In this document: positions 47,264 to 56,569 of the stretch, one piece after another
How positions within the stretch are numbered: the stretch's first letter is position 1
Layout: each line of letters begins with the position of its first letter
DNA from: Pontivivens marinum
GTDB taxonomy: Bacteria > Pseudomonadota > Alphaproteobacteria > Rhodobacterales > Rhodobacteraceae
Direction: 5' to 3'
Length of the DNA: 64,000 nucleotides
NCBI RefSeq assembly: GCF_900231835.1
Contig: NZ_OCTN01000003.1
Coordinates: 186,001 to 250,000 of the forward strand
Translations under genes and position numbers: made by a program
Notes under the pieces: model-generated
What the model was told of the DNA's origin: nothing
What the model saw: only the letters and a program-made list of their open reading frames with translations
Database searches by the model: none

Positions 47264-47710
47264 ATGTACCGCCTCGCGCTATGCCTAATGCTGGCCGCCC
47301 TGCCCCTACGCGCCGAAGAAATTGGTGAGGTCACAACGGCATGGCGATTGCTGGGCGCGAATCACCGCATTGTGGTTGAGGCCTTTGATGATCCCGAGGT
47401 TGAGGGCATTTCCTGCTTCGTCTCACGCGCGCGCACCGGCGGTATTTCCGGATCGCTGGGTCTGGCCGAGGATACCTCGGACGCCTCCATCGCCTGCCGT
47501 CAGGTGGGGCCGATCAGCTTTGACCCTGATACGTTGGAGGAAGGCGAGGAGGTCTTTGGCCAGCGCACATCGCTGCTGTTCAAACGGGTACAGGTCGTGC
47601 GGTTCTATGACGAGGCACGCGCAACCATGGTCTACCTGACCTATTCGGACCGCTTGATCGAGGGCAGCCCGAAAAACGCGATCTCAGCCGTGGTGATCCG
47701 CGACTGGTAA
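47264..47710 (+). CDS. creA: CreA family periplasmic protein
   Basis: A 148-aa protein with a signal peptide (YRLALCLMLAALPLRAEE) and the CreA features GISCFVSRARTGGISGSLGL and SIACRQVGPISF, in which the two cysteines can form a disulfide. The function is unknown. AAGGAG 8 bases upstream favours ATG 47264 over the GTG three bases before. Confidence 0.85.
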   Translation: MYRLALCLMLAALPLRAEEIGEVTTAWRLLGANHRIVVEAFDDPEVEGISCFVSRARTGGISGSLGLAEDTSDASIACRQVGPISFDPDTLEEGEEVFGQRTSLLFKRVQVVRFYDEARATMVYLTYSDRLIEGSPKNAISAVVIRDW

Positions 47711-47713
47711 CGC

Positions 47714-48376
47714 CTAGCGGTAGCGCAGTGAGACAGCGCGGGCCAAGATGAACATGTTTTCAGCGGGCGCGGTTTTGAACGTGCCCCGCTCCAACATCTC
47801 ACCAAAGGCTTCGATCTTCTCATCCATCGTGCAGGCCCTGCCAATATCGACCTGATCGACATCGGACAGCACCGTCACGCCGTCGAAATGTTCCAGATTC
47901 AACATGTGATGGGCATAGGCGGCGGTGATTTCCAGCGCATCCTGTATCCGGCGCGGCCTGCGCGCGCGGGCATATTCGCTGAGGCTGAGGATAGGGCGCG
48001 CCGCCCCCGTATCGCGCTGCGCGGTCTGTTGCATCGCACGGTCCAGCGCGGATGACAGCGCATCATCGGGCAGATCAACCGCCTGATTCTCAATTTCCTC
48101 AACGCTGCTAATACCCTTGTCGGCCTGCACCTCGGTAACGGGCTGGGTCAGGACCAGACGGCCCAATTTTACCTCCGCCTGCACAGGGCCGGTGGTGGAC
48201 AGCGCGGCCTGCACCTCGGCCAAGGGAACCACGGTTTTGCCGAAGTCCGGATTGCGCTGCTCGACCTCCTCACAAAACGTGACGAGGCGCTGTAGCAGCG
48301 GCAGCGGATCGGCGACCCCCTCCAATTCACAGGCGAATGCGCCAAAGCTAAGAGAGATGCGAGGTGTCTGTGTCAT
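47714..48376 (-). CDS. Conserved hypothetical protein
   Basis: A 220-aa soluble protein without a family I can name. The N-terminus (ISLSFGAFACELEGVADPLP) resembles the first domain of some roseobacter proteins, and the C-terminal half (LSLSEYARARRPRRIQDALE onward) looks helical and ends MFILARAVSLRYR. It has no signal or membrane segment. It lies three bases from the convergent creA stop and is divergent from the thiamine gene. Confidence 0.6.
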   Translation of the reverse strand: MTQTPRISLSFGAFACELEGVADPLPLLQRLVTFCEEVEQRNPDFGKTVVPLAEVQAALSTTGPVQAEVKLGRLVLTQPVTEVQADKGISSVEEIENQAVDLPDDALSSALDRAMQQTAQRDTGAARPILSLSEYARARRPRRIQDALEITAAYAHHMLNLEHFDGVTVLSDVDQVDIGRACTMDEKIEAFGEMLERGTFKTAPAENMFILARAVSLRYR

Positions 48377-48468
48377 TGAAGCGCCCGAGTTTTGTCGCCA
48401 TGACTATTGCTGTGTGTATCCGGCAGGGCAAGTCCTGCCGCAGATCCCTCTTGTGAACAGGACCCGCC

Positions 48469-49125
48469 ATGAAACCCGTTCTGACCTCGCCCCGCCCTGT
48501 CCTATTGGTCGGCGGCGCCCCGCTGGAGGGCGAAACGCTGGCCGCGCTACACGGACATTATTCGCATATCGTGGCGGCAGATGGTGGCGCGGATCAACTG
48601 GCGCAACACGACCTGCGCCCTGATGCGATCATCGGCGATCTGGATTCGCTGCACGCGCCCGATAGCTGGGGCGACATTCCCGTGCATCATATCGCGGAAC
48701 AGGACAGCACCGATTTCGATAAATGCGTGTCGCGCGTCGATGCGCCGATCCTGTTTGCCGTGGGGTTTAACGGCGCACGTCTGGATCATGGGCTGGCCGC
48801 ATTCTCAACCGTGGCGCAATCACCTGCCACGGTGGTTCTGGCGGGGGGTGGCGATCTGTGCTGCCGCCTTCAGGGCCGTATCGCGCTGGACATTGGCGCA
48901 GGCACGCGGGTGTCGCTGTTTCCAATGGGACAGACGACGGGCGTGCACAGCCGTGGTTTGCGCTGGTCGGTTGACGGTCTGGAAATGGCCCCCGCCGCAC
49001 GGATCGGCACCTCGAACGAGGCAACAGGACCGGTAGAGGTTGAGATGGTGGGCGAGGCCGTTTTGCTGATCGTGCCGCTGGATTGCCTGTCGCCGCTAAT
49101 CACCGCATTGAAGGCTCAGTCGTAG
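48469..49125 (+). CDS. Thiamine diphosphokinase
   Basis: A 218-aa TPK-type enzyme that pyrophosphorylates thiamine to TPP. Markers: VAADGGADQLAQH, IIGDLDSLH and QDSTDFDKCV (metal and ATP sites), then FAVGFNGARLDHGLA and STRGLRW-like end region. I saw no TPP riboswitch upstream. Its 3' end overlaps the convergent AttH gene by 10 bases. Confidence 0.92.
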   Translation: MKPVLTSPRPVLLVGGAPLEGETLAALHGHYSHIVAADGGADQLAQHDLRPDAIIGDLDSLHAPDSWGDIPVHHIAEQDSTDFDKCVSRVDAPILFAVGFNGARLDHGLAAFSTVAQSPATVVLAGGGDLCCRLQGRIALDIGAGTRVSLFPMGQTTGVHSRGLRWSVDGLEMAPAARIGTSNEATGPVEVEMVGEAVLLIVPLDCLSPLITALKAQS

Positions 49126-50153
49126 CCGGTCATCTCCAGATAGCCGACACCACTATGCGAGCCCTCGATCCGGATTGGCCCCTCCCAATAGGGGAACAGC
49201 GTACCCATCCACGAATCCACGTTTAGCGCCGTAGTGGTAACATCCAGCCCGCGCGATGGCACCTGAACCCGCCATTCCACAGGCAGTTCCGGCCCCACGC
49301 TTTGCCCTATGGCCAGCGGTGTCAGCAACAGCGCATCATTGGCCAGCGGCTGAACCGTGCCATCCGCCGCGATCCAGGTGCCGGAGTGAAACGGCTGCCC
49401 CGCCTCATCGCGCAGGCGGAATGCCATGACACGCTCGCCCCCATCCAGTTGCAACGAAAACCAGTCCCATCCGGTCTGCGTCTCGGCCAAGGGCTGGGAG
49501 GACCACTCCCGATCCAGCCAAGCCTGCCCTGTGACGGGAACCTGCACGCCCTCGACCTCGATCACGCCGGATAGGTCATAGAAGGGTTGCGAGTAATAAT
49601 AGGATGCCTGCCCCGCCGCTGATTTCACGCTATATCCCGCATCGCCTTGCAAGGTGAACGGCGCATCCGCCCGCAGGTCCAGAGCATAGGAAAACCCCTG
49701 CCCGCTGGCCTGAACCGTCACGTTGTTCAGCGTCGGGCCGGACATCTGCCAATCATCGATCCATGCCTCGAACGGCTGCGCGACAACGCCCGCCTGCCCG
49801 ATACCACCACGGGCGAATTTCTCTGCCACGAAATGCTGGTCGGCACTGGTCAACGCGGCATGAGCCATCCAGATTTGCGGGCTGTCCCAATCGGGCCGTT
49901 CCCCCACATCCAGCGCAGATCGGAACAAAGTCCACTGCGCGCCATATTGTGTGCCATCGGGACCGGTCATGTTGGCGGTCAGATACCACCACTCAATCCG
50001 GTAATCGGGATGCGATCCGTGATCGGCGGGAAAGCTCAGCGACACACCCCGTTCCGGCGTGGCGAATCCGTCCTGTGGCGCATTGCCCAGTCCCGCGAAC
50101 CCTTGCGCAAATGCTAGGCCGGGCAGCAGCATCAATATCCATAGAAACCGCAT
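49116..50153 (-). CDS. AttH-like lipocalin/CrtC-domain secreted protein
   Basis: A 345-aa protein with a signal peptide (RFLWILMLLPGLAFAQ) and a double lipocalin-like beta-barrel. Typical segments are YRIEWWYLTANMTG, ASYYYSQPFYDLSGVIEV and GQAWLDREWSSQPLAETQTG, as in AttH and hydroxyneurosporene synthase-like proteins. It lies three bases after an FtsX-type permease and its ATPase, the AttEFGH layout, so it probably works as the extracytoplasmic partner in lipid or lipophile handling. Confidence 0.85.
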   Translation of the reverse strand: MRFLWILMLLPGLAFAQGFAGLGNAPQDGFATPERGVSLSFPADHGSHPDYRIEWWYLTANMTGPDGTQYGAQWTLFRSALDVGERPDWDSPQIWMAHAALTSADQHFVAEKFARGGIGQAGVVAQPFEAWIDDWQMSGPTLNNVTVQASGQGFSYALDLRADAPFTLQGDAGYSVKSAAGQASYYYSQPFYDLSGVIEVEGVQVPVTGQAWLDREWSSQPLAETQTGWDWFSLQLDGGERVMAFRLRDEAGQPFHSGTWIAADGTVQPLANDALLLTPLAIGQSVGPELPVEWRVQVPSRGLDVTTTALNVDSWMGTLFPYWEGPIRIEGSHSGVGYLEMTGYD

Positions 50154-50156
50154 GGC

Positions 50157-52577
50157 CTACCTCTCGCTCGCGAAAACACCCAGCAGGGTACGCGGAGCCG
50201 TGCGCGCCAACCGCAACACCGGCAGCCCCGCCGCAATCGCCGCCGTCAACAGGGACAACCCGATCAGACGCAGCCAATCCGCCGGATACACATTCATCGG
50301 CAAGCGCCAGCCAAAGGCAGTGACGTTGATTACATTGGTCAGCACCCACGCCACGCCCAGCCCTACCGGAATCGCCAGAATTGCCGTCAGCAGCGCCAGC
50401 GCCATCACCTTGAGCAGTTCCGCGCGGGCCAAGGCCGCCCGCGTCAGCCCCATCGCCCATAGCGGCGCCAGCCAGGGCAACCGCATTAATTGCAGGGTCA
50501 GCATCGCCGTCAGCAATGCCAGCGCCGCCACGGCCAGCGTCAACACGTTCAGCGCTCCTGTGACGGTGAATGTGCGTTCAAATATGGCCAGCGACAGTGC
50601 CTTGATCGCGGCTTGATCGGTGATCTGATCGGACGGCAGGGCGAACCTGTCTCGCGCCTCCGCGATAATTTCAGCCGTTTGATCTGTGCGCAGGGCAAAG
50701 CGTAGACGCTCAATATCAGGAAAGCGTTCGGATAGCAGGTCCACATCCACCATCACCTGATCCGTGGGATTGCCGTAATCGGAATAGATCGCAGCAACAA
50801 TCATCGGCCATTCGCCACCATCCGGCAGCGGCACAGTAATCCGGTCCCCCGGCGAAAGGTCGCGCCGCCCCGCCATCTGCTCGTTAATCATCGCCGCCTG
50901 ACCGCTGGCCAGCGATTGCCACGCATCGGGCAGCTCCTCGATCAGGGGCCAATGATCGGAATAGGTCGCATGCTGCGCCACGCCATAGATCGAGGCGGGC
51001 ATATCCCCCAGACGTGTTTCCGTGGACCAGATCGGCAGAACCGCATCCACCCGCCCCTGCGCCCAGCGCTGGATTTCCTGCCCCTGCGCGGCATCCGAGG
51101 CGGTGACATACACCTCGGCCACCAGCCGTTGATCCAGCCATCCGGTGAAGGTATCGCGAAAGCTCATCACCATCGTGCCCACTCCGATATTTGCGGACAG
51201 CGCCAGCAGCAGCGCCATTAGCGCCAGCGACAGCCGCGACATCTGCTGCCGCGCATCCGCCCAGCCCCATTGCGCCAGCGGACCGCGTGCCCGCCGTGCG
51301 CCTAGGCCCAATATCACCGACAGCATCACCGGCAGGGACAGCGCCGCACCGATCAGCAGCGCGCCCATCAGCACGAAACCCGCCGTCAAACTGCTGGCCG
51401 TTTGGGACAGCACAGCGGCCAAGGCAAAACAGCCCAGCGCCGCAATCCCCTGCACCCGCTGCGCGCGCCGCTGTGCGCCGTGCCATGCCTCGGGCAACGC
51501 GGCAGATAGCAGCGGCATCCGTGCGGTGCGCCATAATGTATCCGCCGCCGCCAAACCCGCACCTCCCATCGCGATGGCCAATCCGGTTAACCACCAAGCG
51601 GGTCGCAGCGACAACGTGCCGGATACCTGCGCGCCGTATAGCCCCTGCAATGTTGCAGCCACATCCGGCAGCAAACTGGCCGCGATCAGATAGCCCAACG
51701 CAACACCGGCGATCCCCGCCAGCAGGGCCAGCGCCGTCAGCTCCACCACCATGACCAACATCAGCAATCGCAACGGCACACCCAACGCACGCAGGGTACG
51801 CAACATCGGCTTGCGCTGCTCGAACGCCAACCCGATGGATGAATACACAATGAACAGCCCCACAGCGAAGGCCAGAAAGCCGAACGCCGTCAGGTTCAGG
51901 TGAAAACTATCGGTTAGCGCGGCAATACCCCCATCCGCCCCACGCGGCGCGATGCGGTTCCACTCGATCCCCGCCACAGCTAGCGGGGGAATGCCGTCCT
52001 GCGCCTCGGGCAGCACGATCAGGCGCGATAGTTGCCCAGACATACCAAGCAAACGCTGCGCCGTGCCGATATCCATGACCAAGGTACGGGGCGCGATGCC
52101 GTCCATCACACGCACCGGCGGCAGATCCGCATCCGCAGGCAAGCGCCCCGCCGTCTGCGCGCCGGTCAGGATCAGACCCGCCTGCCCCAGAAATCCGGTC
52201 AGCGCATCCCCCTGCAAATCAGGCCGCGCAGGCAAGTCCGCAGGGGCGGTGACAGGATCAATCCCCAACACACGAAACCGCGCCCCGTCCAGCCGCAAAT
52301 CCCCCTCGACAATCGGGGAAACCAGCCACCCCGCACGGCGCAACGCAACATAGGCGCGCTGATCAAACCGCTGCGCCCCACGCGGGCGCAGGCTGTCAAA
52401 CCGGTCCGTGCCCAGGGTCGCCGCCGCCTGCGCATAGCTCGCCCGTGCCTCAGCATTGATGGCCTGCACACCTGACCATAGCGCGGTCGCCACGATCAGG
52501 CCCAACAGCAGGGTCACGATCTGAAACGGACGGCTGCGCCAATGCGACAGCAACGTGCGCAGGATCAGGCCGGTCAT
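50157..52577 (-). CDS. FtsX-like ABC transporter permease
   Basis: An 806-aa protein of the MacB/FtsX-like type, with an N-terminal helix, a long periplasmic domain, clusters of three helices near residues 250-370 and 700-790, and a second periplasmic domain between. It has two duplicated FtsX units as in AttF/AttG-type fusion. These exporters pull lipoproteins or lipids from the inner membrane. It overlaps the ATPase gene by four bases and is close to attH, so the three form one operon. Confidence 0.88.
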   Translation of the reverse strand: MTGLILRTLLSHWRSRPFQIVTLLLGLIVATALWSGVQAINAEARASYAQAAATLGTDRFDSLRPRGAQRFDQRAYVALRRAGWLVSPIVEGDLRLDGARFRVLGIDPVTAPADLPARPDLQGDALTGFLGQAGLILTGAQTAGRLPADADLPPVRVMDGIAPRTLVMDIGTAQRLLGMSGQLSRLIVLPEAQDGIPPLAVAGIEWNRIAPRGADGGIAALTDSFHLNLTAFGFLAFAVGLFIVYSSIGLAFEQRKPMLRTLRALGVPLRLLMLVMVVELTALALLAGIAGVALGYLIAASLLPDVAATLQGLYGAQVSGTLSLRPAWWLTGLAIAMGGAGLAAADTLWRTARMPLLSAALPEAWHGAQRRAQRVQGIAALGCFALAAVLSQTASSLTAGFVLMGALLIGAALSLPVMLSVILGLGARRARGPLAQWGWADARQQMSRLSLALMALLLALSANIGVGTMVMSFRDTFTGWLDQRLVAEVYVTASDAAQGQEIQRWAQGRVDAVLPIWSTETRLGDMPASIYGVAQHATYSDHWPLIEELPDAWQSLASGQAAMINEQMAGRRDLSPGDRITVPLPDGGEWPMIVAAIYSDYGNPTDQVMVDVDLLSERFPDIERLRFALRTDQTAEIIAEARDRFALPSDQITDQAAIKALSLAIFERTFTVTGALNVLTLAVAALALLTAMLTLQLMRLPWLAPLWAMGLTRAALARAELLKVMALALLTAILAIPVGLGVAWVLTNVINVTAFGWRLPMNVYPADWLRLIGLSLLTAAIAAGLPVLRLARTAPRTLLGVFASER

Positions 52578-53242
52578 GCCGCTGCAACCTCTGCCACGCG
52601 CCCGTGCCGCAAATGTATCCGCCGGTTGAGTCGGGCCGCCAGCGCACCGGAATGCGTGACCATCAGCAGGGTCGCCTGCGTTTCGGCCACCAGATCCAGC
52701 AACAAGTCCATTACCGCGCTGCCTGTTGCCTCATCCAGATTGCCCGTCGGCTCATCCGCCAGCACCAGGGCTGGGCGCGCCGCAATCGCCCGCCCAACGG
52801 CAACACGCTGCTGCTGCCCGCCGGACAGTTGCTCGGGCCAGCGATGGACCAGCTCGCTCAACCCCAAACGTTCCGTCAATTCCGCCTGCCACGCCGCGTC
52901 ATAGCGATCAGATAGTCGCGCATGAAAGCTGAGGTTGTCGCCCACGCTCAAACTGGGAATCAGGTTGAATTGCTGAAAAATCACGCCAATCCGCGTGCGC
53001 CGCAAATTCGCGCGAGCCGTATCGCCCATGCCGGAAAATTCCTGCCCGTCCAGCGTGATCGATCCACGATCGAACGTATCCAGCGCCGCCACCAGATGCA
53101 GCAACGTGGATTTGCCGGAGCCTGACTCACCCGTCAGCGCCACACATTCGCCGGTTGCGATTTCCATATCCACGCCGCGCAGAACCGGCATGGGCGCATC
53201 CGCCGTTTCAAAGGATTTGTGCAAATCAGTGATCGTCAGCAT
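52574..53242 (-). CDS. ABC transporter ATP-binding protein (LolD/MacB-like)
   Basis: A 222-aa ATPase. Walker A is LTGESGSGKSTLLHL, the Q-loop FQQFNLIPSLS, the signature LSGGQQQRVAVGRA, and Walker B LVLADEPTGNLDEATG with the adjoining histidine switch MVTHSG. It is the AttE-like ATPase of the exporter. The ATG at 53242 (MLTITDLHKSF) is preferred to 53281. Confidence 0.93.
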   Translation of the reverse strand: MLTITDLHKSFETADAPMPVLRGVDMEIATGECVALTGESGSGKSTLLHLVAALDTFDRGSITLDGQEFSGMGDTARANLRRTRIGVIFQQFNLIPSLSVGDNLSFHARLSDRYDAAWQAELTERLGLSELVHRWPEQLSGGQQQRVAVGRAIAARPALVLADEPTGNLDEATGSAVMDLLLDLVAETQATLLMVTHSGALAARLNRRIHLRHGRVAEVAAA

Positions 53243-53435
53243 TTCACCCTCACGCGTTGGCCTTCGGCGCGAGCCTAGCAATTCTGCCCGCGATTACCAC
53301 GCTTGCAACATGGCCTAATCGTCGCAACCACGGCACGGATCATCACGATAGCTCATGCTGAGTGTTAAGCCCCGTTGCACGGCACTGACCCCTCGCCTAC
53401 ACATGCGCGACATATCCCGTATGAAGGACGACACC
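53243..53435. other. Divergent intergenic region, Att operon/hom
   Basis: 193 bases between divergent genes. They should contain the Att operon and hom promoters; I could not define either. No riboswitch core (SAM or others) is recognisable. Confidence 0.35.
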
Positions 53436-54722
53436 ATGACCCACCCTCTTCGAATCGCCATTGCCGGACTCGGCACAGTCGGCACCGGAGTTGTGCGCAT
53501 GGTACAAACCCATGGCGACAAAATGCTGGCCCGCGCCGGACGCGAGGTTCAGATCGTCGCCGTTTCCGCACGGTCAAAGGGTAAGGATCGTGGTGTAAAC
53601 CTGGATGCCTACGCATGGGAGGACGACCCCGTCGCGCTGGCCCGCCGCACAGATGTCGATCTGGTGGTTGAGGTTATGGGCGGTGAGGACGGCCCGGCCA
53701 AAGCATTGACCGAGGCAGCACTTTCCTCCGGCAAACACGTCGTCACCGCGAACAAGGCGATGATGGCCCTGCACGGCCAGCCATTGGCCCTGTTGGCTGA
53801 GGAACACGGCGTTGCCCTGCGGTATGAGGCAGCAGTCGCCGGTGGCATCCCTATCATGAAGGCCCTGACCGAGGGGCTGGCCGGTAACGGCATCCAGCGC
53901 GTCATGGGCGTGATGAACGGCACCTGTAACTACATCCTGACCCAGATGGAGGAGACAGGCGCGGATTACGAGGATGTCCTCGCCGCCGCGCAGAACCTTG
54001 GCTATGCCGAGGCGGACCCTGCCTTTGACGTGGGCGGCATCGACGCGGCGCATAAACTGGCCCTGCTGGCCGCGACCGCCTTTGGCACACGGGTTGATTT
54101 CGCCGGCGTCACGATTGAGGGGATCGAGCATATCTCCCTGACCGACATCACACAGGCCCGCGAACTGGGGTACAAAGTAAAGCTGCTGGGCGTCGCCCGC
54201 ATGACGGATGAGGGGCTGGAGCAGCGCATGCAGCCGGTTCTGGTTCCTGCACGTTCCACCATCGGCCAATTGGACGGCGTAACGAACATGGTGGTGGTTG
54301 AGGGCGATTTCGTCGGCCAAACCGTCTATACTGGCCCCGGCGCCGGTGAGGGACCAACCGCCTCCGCGATCATGGGCGATGTAATGGATATCGCGCGTGG
54401 CCTGCGTATTCCGGCATTTGGCCAGCCTGCGAACACACTGGTCGCCGCAAACCGTGCCGCCAGCGCCGGTGCGGCCAGCCATTACCTGCGGTTCACGCTG
54501 ACCGATGCGCCGGGCACCTTGGCCACGATTGCGCAAACGCTGGCCGATCAGGGTATCTCCATCGACCGGATGCGCCAGAACGATCATGATGGCAGCAATG
54601 TCCCCGTTCTGATCGTGACCCATGATTGCCTGCGGGTGAATCTGGATGCGGCCCTTGCGAAAATCGCGGCCAGCGATGTCAGCCTCGCGCCGCCGGTTGC
54701 CCTGCGCATCGAACAGGTTTGA
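53436..54722 (+). CDS. hom: Homoserine dehydrogenase
   Basis: A 428-aa enzyme for threonine, methionine and isoleucine synthesis. The NAD(P) loop GLGTVGTGVVRM starts it; VTANKAMMALHG, GIPIMKALTEGLAGNGI and GTCNYILTQM are the catalytic motifs, and an ACT domain (FTLTDAPGTLATIAQTLADQ) ends it, implying feedback control by an amino acid. The start at 53436 follows AAGGA by 7 bases. Confidence 0.97.
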   Translation: MTHPLRIAIAGLGTVGTGVVRMVQTHGDKMLARAGREVQIVAVSARSKGKDRGVNLDAYAWEDDPVALARRTDVDLVVEVMGGEDGPAKALTEAALSSGKHVVTANKAMMALHGQPLALLAEEHGVALRYEAAVAGGIPIMKALTEGLAGNGIQRVMGVMNGTCNYILTQMEETGADYEDVLAAAQNLGYAEADPAFDVGGIDAAHKLALLAATAFGTRVDFAGVTIEGIEHISLTDITQARELGYKVKLLGVARMTDEGLEQRMQPVLVPARSTIGQLDGVTNMVVVEGDFVGQTVYTGPGAGEGPTASAIMGDVMDIARGLRIPAFGQPANTLVAANRAASAGAASHYLRFTLTDAPGTLATIAQTLADQGISIDRMRQNDHDGSNVPVLIVTHDCLRVNLDAALAKIAASDVSLAPPVALRIEQV

Positions 54723-54753
54723 GGGGGGGCGGCCGGTTTCGACCGGCCACCCC
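54723..54753 (+). terminator. hom terminator hairpin with UUCG loop
   Basis: GGCCGGT (54731-54737) pairs with ACCGGCC (54742-54748) around a TTCG tetraloop, and flanking G and C runs extend the helix. Directly after the hom stop; no T-run. Confidence 0.6.
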
Positions 54754-54780
54754 ACCACCACGGCCAACGGAAACGTGACG

Positions 54781-54809
54781 TTGCGTCCATTGTGCTGCTT
54801 GTTTAAGCT
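54781..54809 (+). promoter_or_regulatory. Possible promoter of the DUF3500 gene
   Basis: TTGCGT (54781-54786), 17 bases, TAAGCT (54804-54809). The -10 is poor, but spacing and position before the DUF3500 start are right. Confidence 0.35.
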
Positions 54810-54841
54810 CAGCCAACGAAAAATGCTGGGGAAACATGCAT

Positions 54842-56017
54842 ATGGCACGACCGAATCGAACGATGGCAACTGTTGTGGGCATGACCATTGCGTCATATCT
54901 CAGCCTTAGCTTAGCCGCAGTGGCGCAACCCGCCCCCGGCGGGCCGGGCGGCCCCCCGCCAGAGGATACGACGGGCACGACGGAGCGCCTTGGCGATACC
55001 AGCATCCTGATGGGGTCGGTGCAGATCCCCGCCTCTGTCGGTGAATGCGGCACGGATGCGGGCTTTACCCGCCTGCTATGCCTTGCCAACCTGCTGAAAT
55101 CCGGCGCTTCGGATGAAATTCTGGAATATATCCAGTTGGATTATTCCGTGGCCGAGGCCCAGAACTGGAGCAACCTGCCCGCAGGTGCCTTTCCCGCCCG
55201 CCCCGGCGTATTTCTGGGTGAGCTTAGCGTCGAACAACGCGGCATCGTCAAAGCCATCTTGATGGAGGTCGCCAGCCTGACTGCGAATGAGGGCTATGAC
55301 GAGATGGAGCAAACGCTGAATGCCGACGATTATATCGGCTCCATCAGCACCGATTACGGCGTCGGATATGCCTCGTATAATACCAAGTTCGCCTTTCTGG
55401 GCACGCCTGCGGAAACCGGCACATGGCAGATTTACTATGGCGGGCACCATTTCGCGTTCACCAACACCTATTCAGACGGCGTTCTGTCCGGTGCGACCCC
55501 TTCGTTCCGCGGCATTGAACCCTTCCCCAGATTCCTGATGAACGGGCGTGAGAATATGCCCCTGATGCAGGAGCGTGAGGCCTTCACCGCGCTGCTCCGC
55601 TCGCTTTCCGACGATCAGCAAAGCGCGGCTCTGTTGGAGGGAACCTATCGCGACATCATCGCAGGCCCGCAGGCCGATGATGCAATCCCCGACACGCAGG
55701 AGGGGTTGAGCGTTTCCGAGCTAAGCGAAGATCAACAAGCCCTGTTACTGGCTGCCATTGAAACCTATGTTGGTGACCTGAACGATGCGGATGCCGCCAC
55801 CTATATGGCCAAATACACCGCCGAACTGTCCGACACCACATTGGGTTATACCGGCACGACCGAGGTAAACACCGAGGATGATTATGTCCGCATCCACGGC
55901 CCGTCGCTGTGGATCGAGTTTTCGCTGCAATCGAACAAATCCACGGGCGAGGTGGGCAATCACCCCCACTCCGTCTGGCGCGATCAAACGGATGATTACG
56001 GCGGCAATACTGAATGA
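54842..56017 (+). CDS. DUF3500 domain-containing secreted protein
   Basis: A 391-aa protein with a signal peptide (TIASYLSLSLAAVAQ), a Pro/Gly-rich linker and the DUF3500 domain: YIGSISTDYGVGYASYNTKF, WQIYYGGHHFAFTNTY and GNHPHSVWRDQTDDYG. The histidine-rich pattern suggests metal or small-ligand binding, but no function is established. GGGGA nine bases upstream favours 54842 over ATG 54836. The end overlaps the HupE-like gene by four bases, so the two are coupled. Confidence 0.85.
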   Translation: MARPNRTMATVVGMTIASYLSLSLAAVAQPAPGGPGGPPPEDTTGTTERLGDTSILMGSVQIPASVGECGTDAGFTRLLCLANLLKSGASDEILEYIQLDYSVAEAQNWSNLPAGAFPARPGVFLGELSVEQRGIVKAILMEVASLTANEGYDEMEQTLNADDYIGSISTDYGVGYASYNTKFAFLGTPAETGTWQIYYGGHHFAFTNTYSDGVLSGATPSFRGIEPFPRFLMNGRENMPLMQEREAFTALLRSLSDDQQSAALLEGTYRDIIAGPQADDAIPDTQEGLSVSELSEDQQALLLAAIETYVGDLNDADAATYMAKYTAELSDTTLGYTGTTEVNTEDDYVRIHGPSLWIEFSLQSNKSTGEVGNHPHSVWRDQTDDYGGNTE

Positions 56018-56565
56018 TGCGTAAACTATGGGGGCGGGTTATCATACCCGCCCTGATGCTTTTCATCGCCAGCACCGGCGGCGCGACGGCCCACGCCCTG
56101 CCCGGCAGCCTGATCAGCATGTGGCAGGCACAGCAGCAATTGCACCTATCCGTTGAGCTGGCGCTGGAGGACCTGCTGATCGCGGCACCGTCCCTTGCGC
56201 CACTTGGGGATATCACGGTTCCGCAGGATTTATCAGCACAGCAAACCGAGGCGATCGCTGCCTATTTCGCAGATCACCTCACCCTGCACGATGCGACGCT
56301 GACCCTGATCAGCGCAACATTGCAGGCAGGCGAAAACGCGCATGTGGGTCAATACACGCTGCTGATCGCCACCTTTACAACGCCTATGAACGGCGATCCC
56401 TTTCCCATGACGCTGACCTATGACGCCGTGATGCATGAGGTCCGCAACCACCGCGCCACAATTTACTGGGGGCAATCCGGTACGGACCAACAGGGGCTGG
56501 CCGATTTCGGCTTTCTGATGACCAACGGATCGCCACGTCCCGTGGTTTTACAGGCCCCGCAATAA
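56014..56565 (+). CDS. HupE/UreJ-like N-terminal domain protein (short form)
   Basis: A 183-aa protein with a signal peptide and the mature start AHALPGSLISMWQ, then MTLTYDAVMHEVRNHRATIY, both resembling the extracytoplasmic N-terminal half of HupE/UreJ family proteins as I recall them. It stops where those proteins normally enter a six-helix membrane domain (metal permease), which is absent here and is not found in another frame downstream. It may be a stand-alone partner of the DUF3500 protein. Confidence 0.65.
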   Translation: MMRKLWGRVIIPALMLFIASTGGATAHALPGSLISMWQAQQQLHLSVELALEDLLIAAPSLAPLGDITVPQDLSAQQTEAIAAYFADHLTLHDATLTLISATLQAGENAHVGQYTLLIATFTTPMNGDPFPMTLTYDAVMHEVRNHRATIYWGQSGTDQQGLADFGFLMTNGSPRPVVLQAPQ

Positions 56566-56569
56566 CCGC

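Noticed and set aside
48377-48468. TPP riboswitch before thiamine diphosphokinase
   Set aside because: The CTGAGA and ACC-type core elements of the Thi box are absent.
53574-54896. Open frame of about 440 codons antisense to hom
   Set aside because: Shadow of hom in high-GC DNA, low-complexity and His/Gly-rich, with no recognisable domain.
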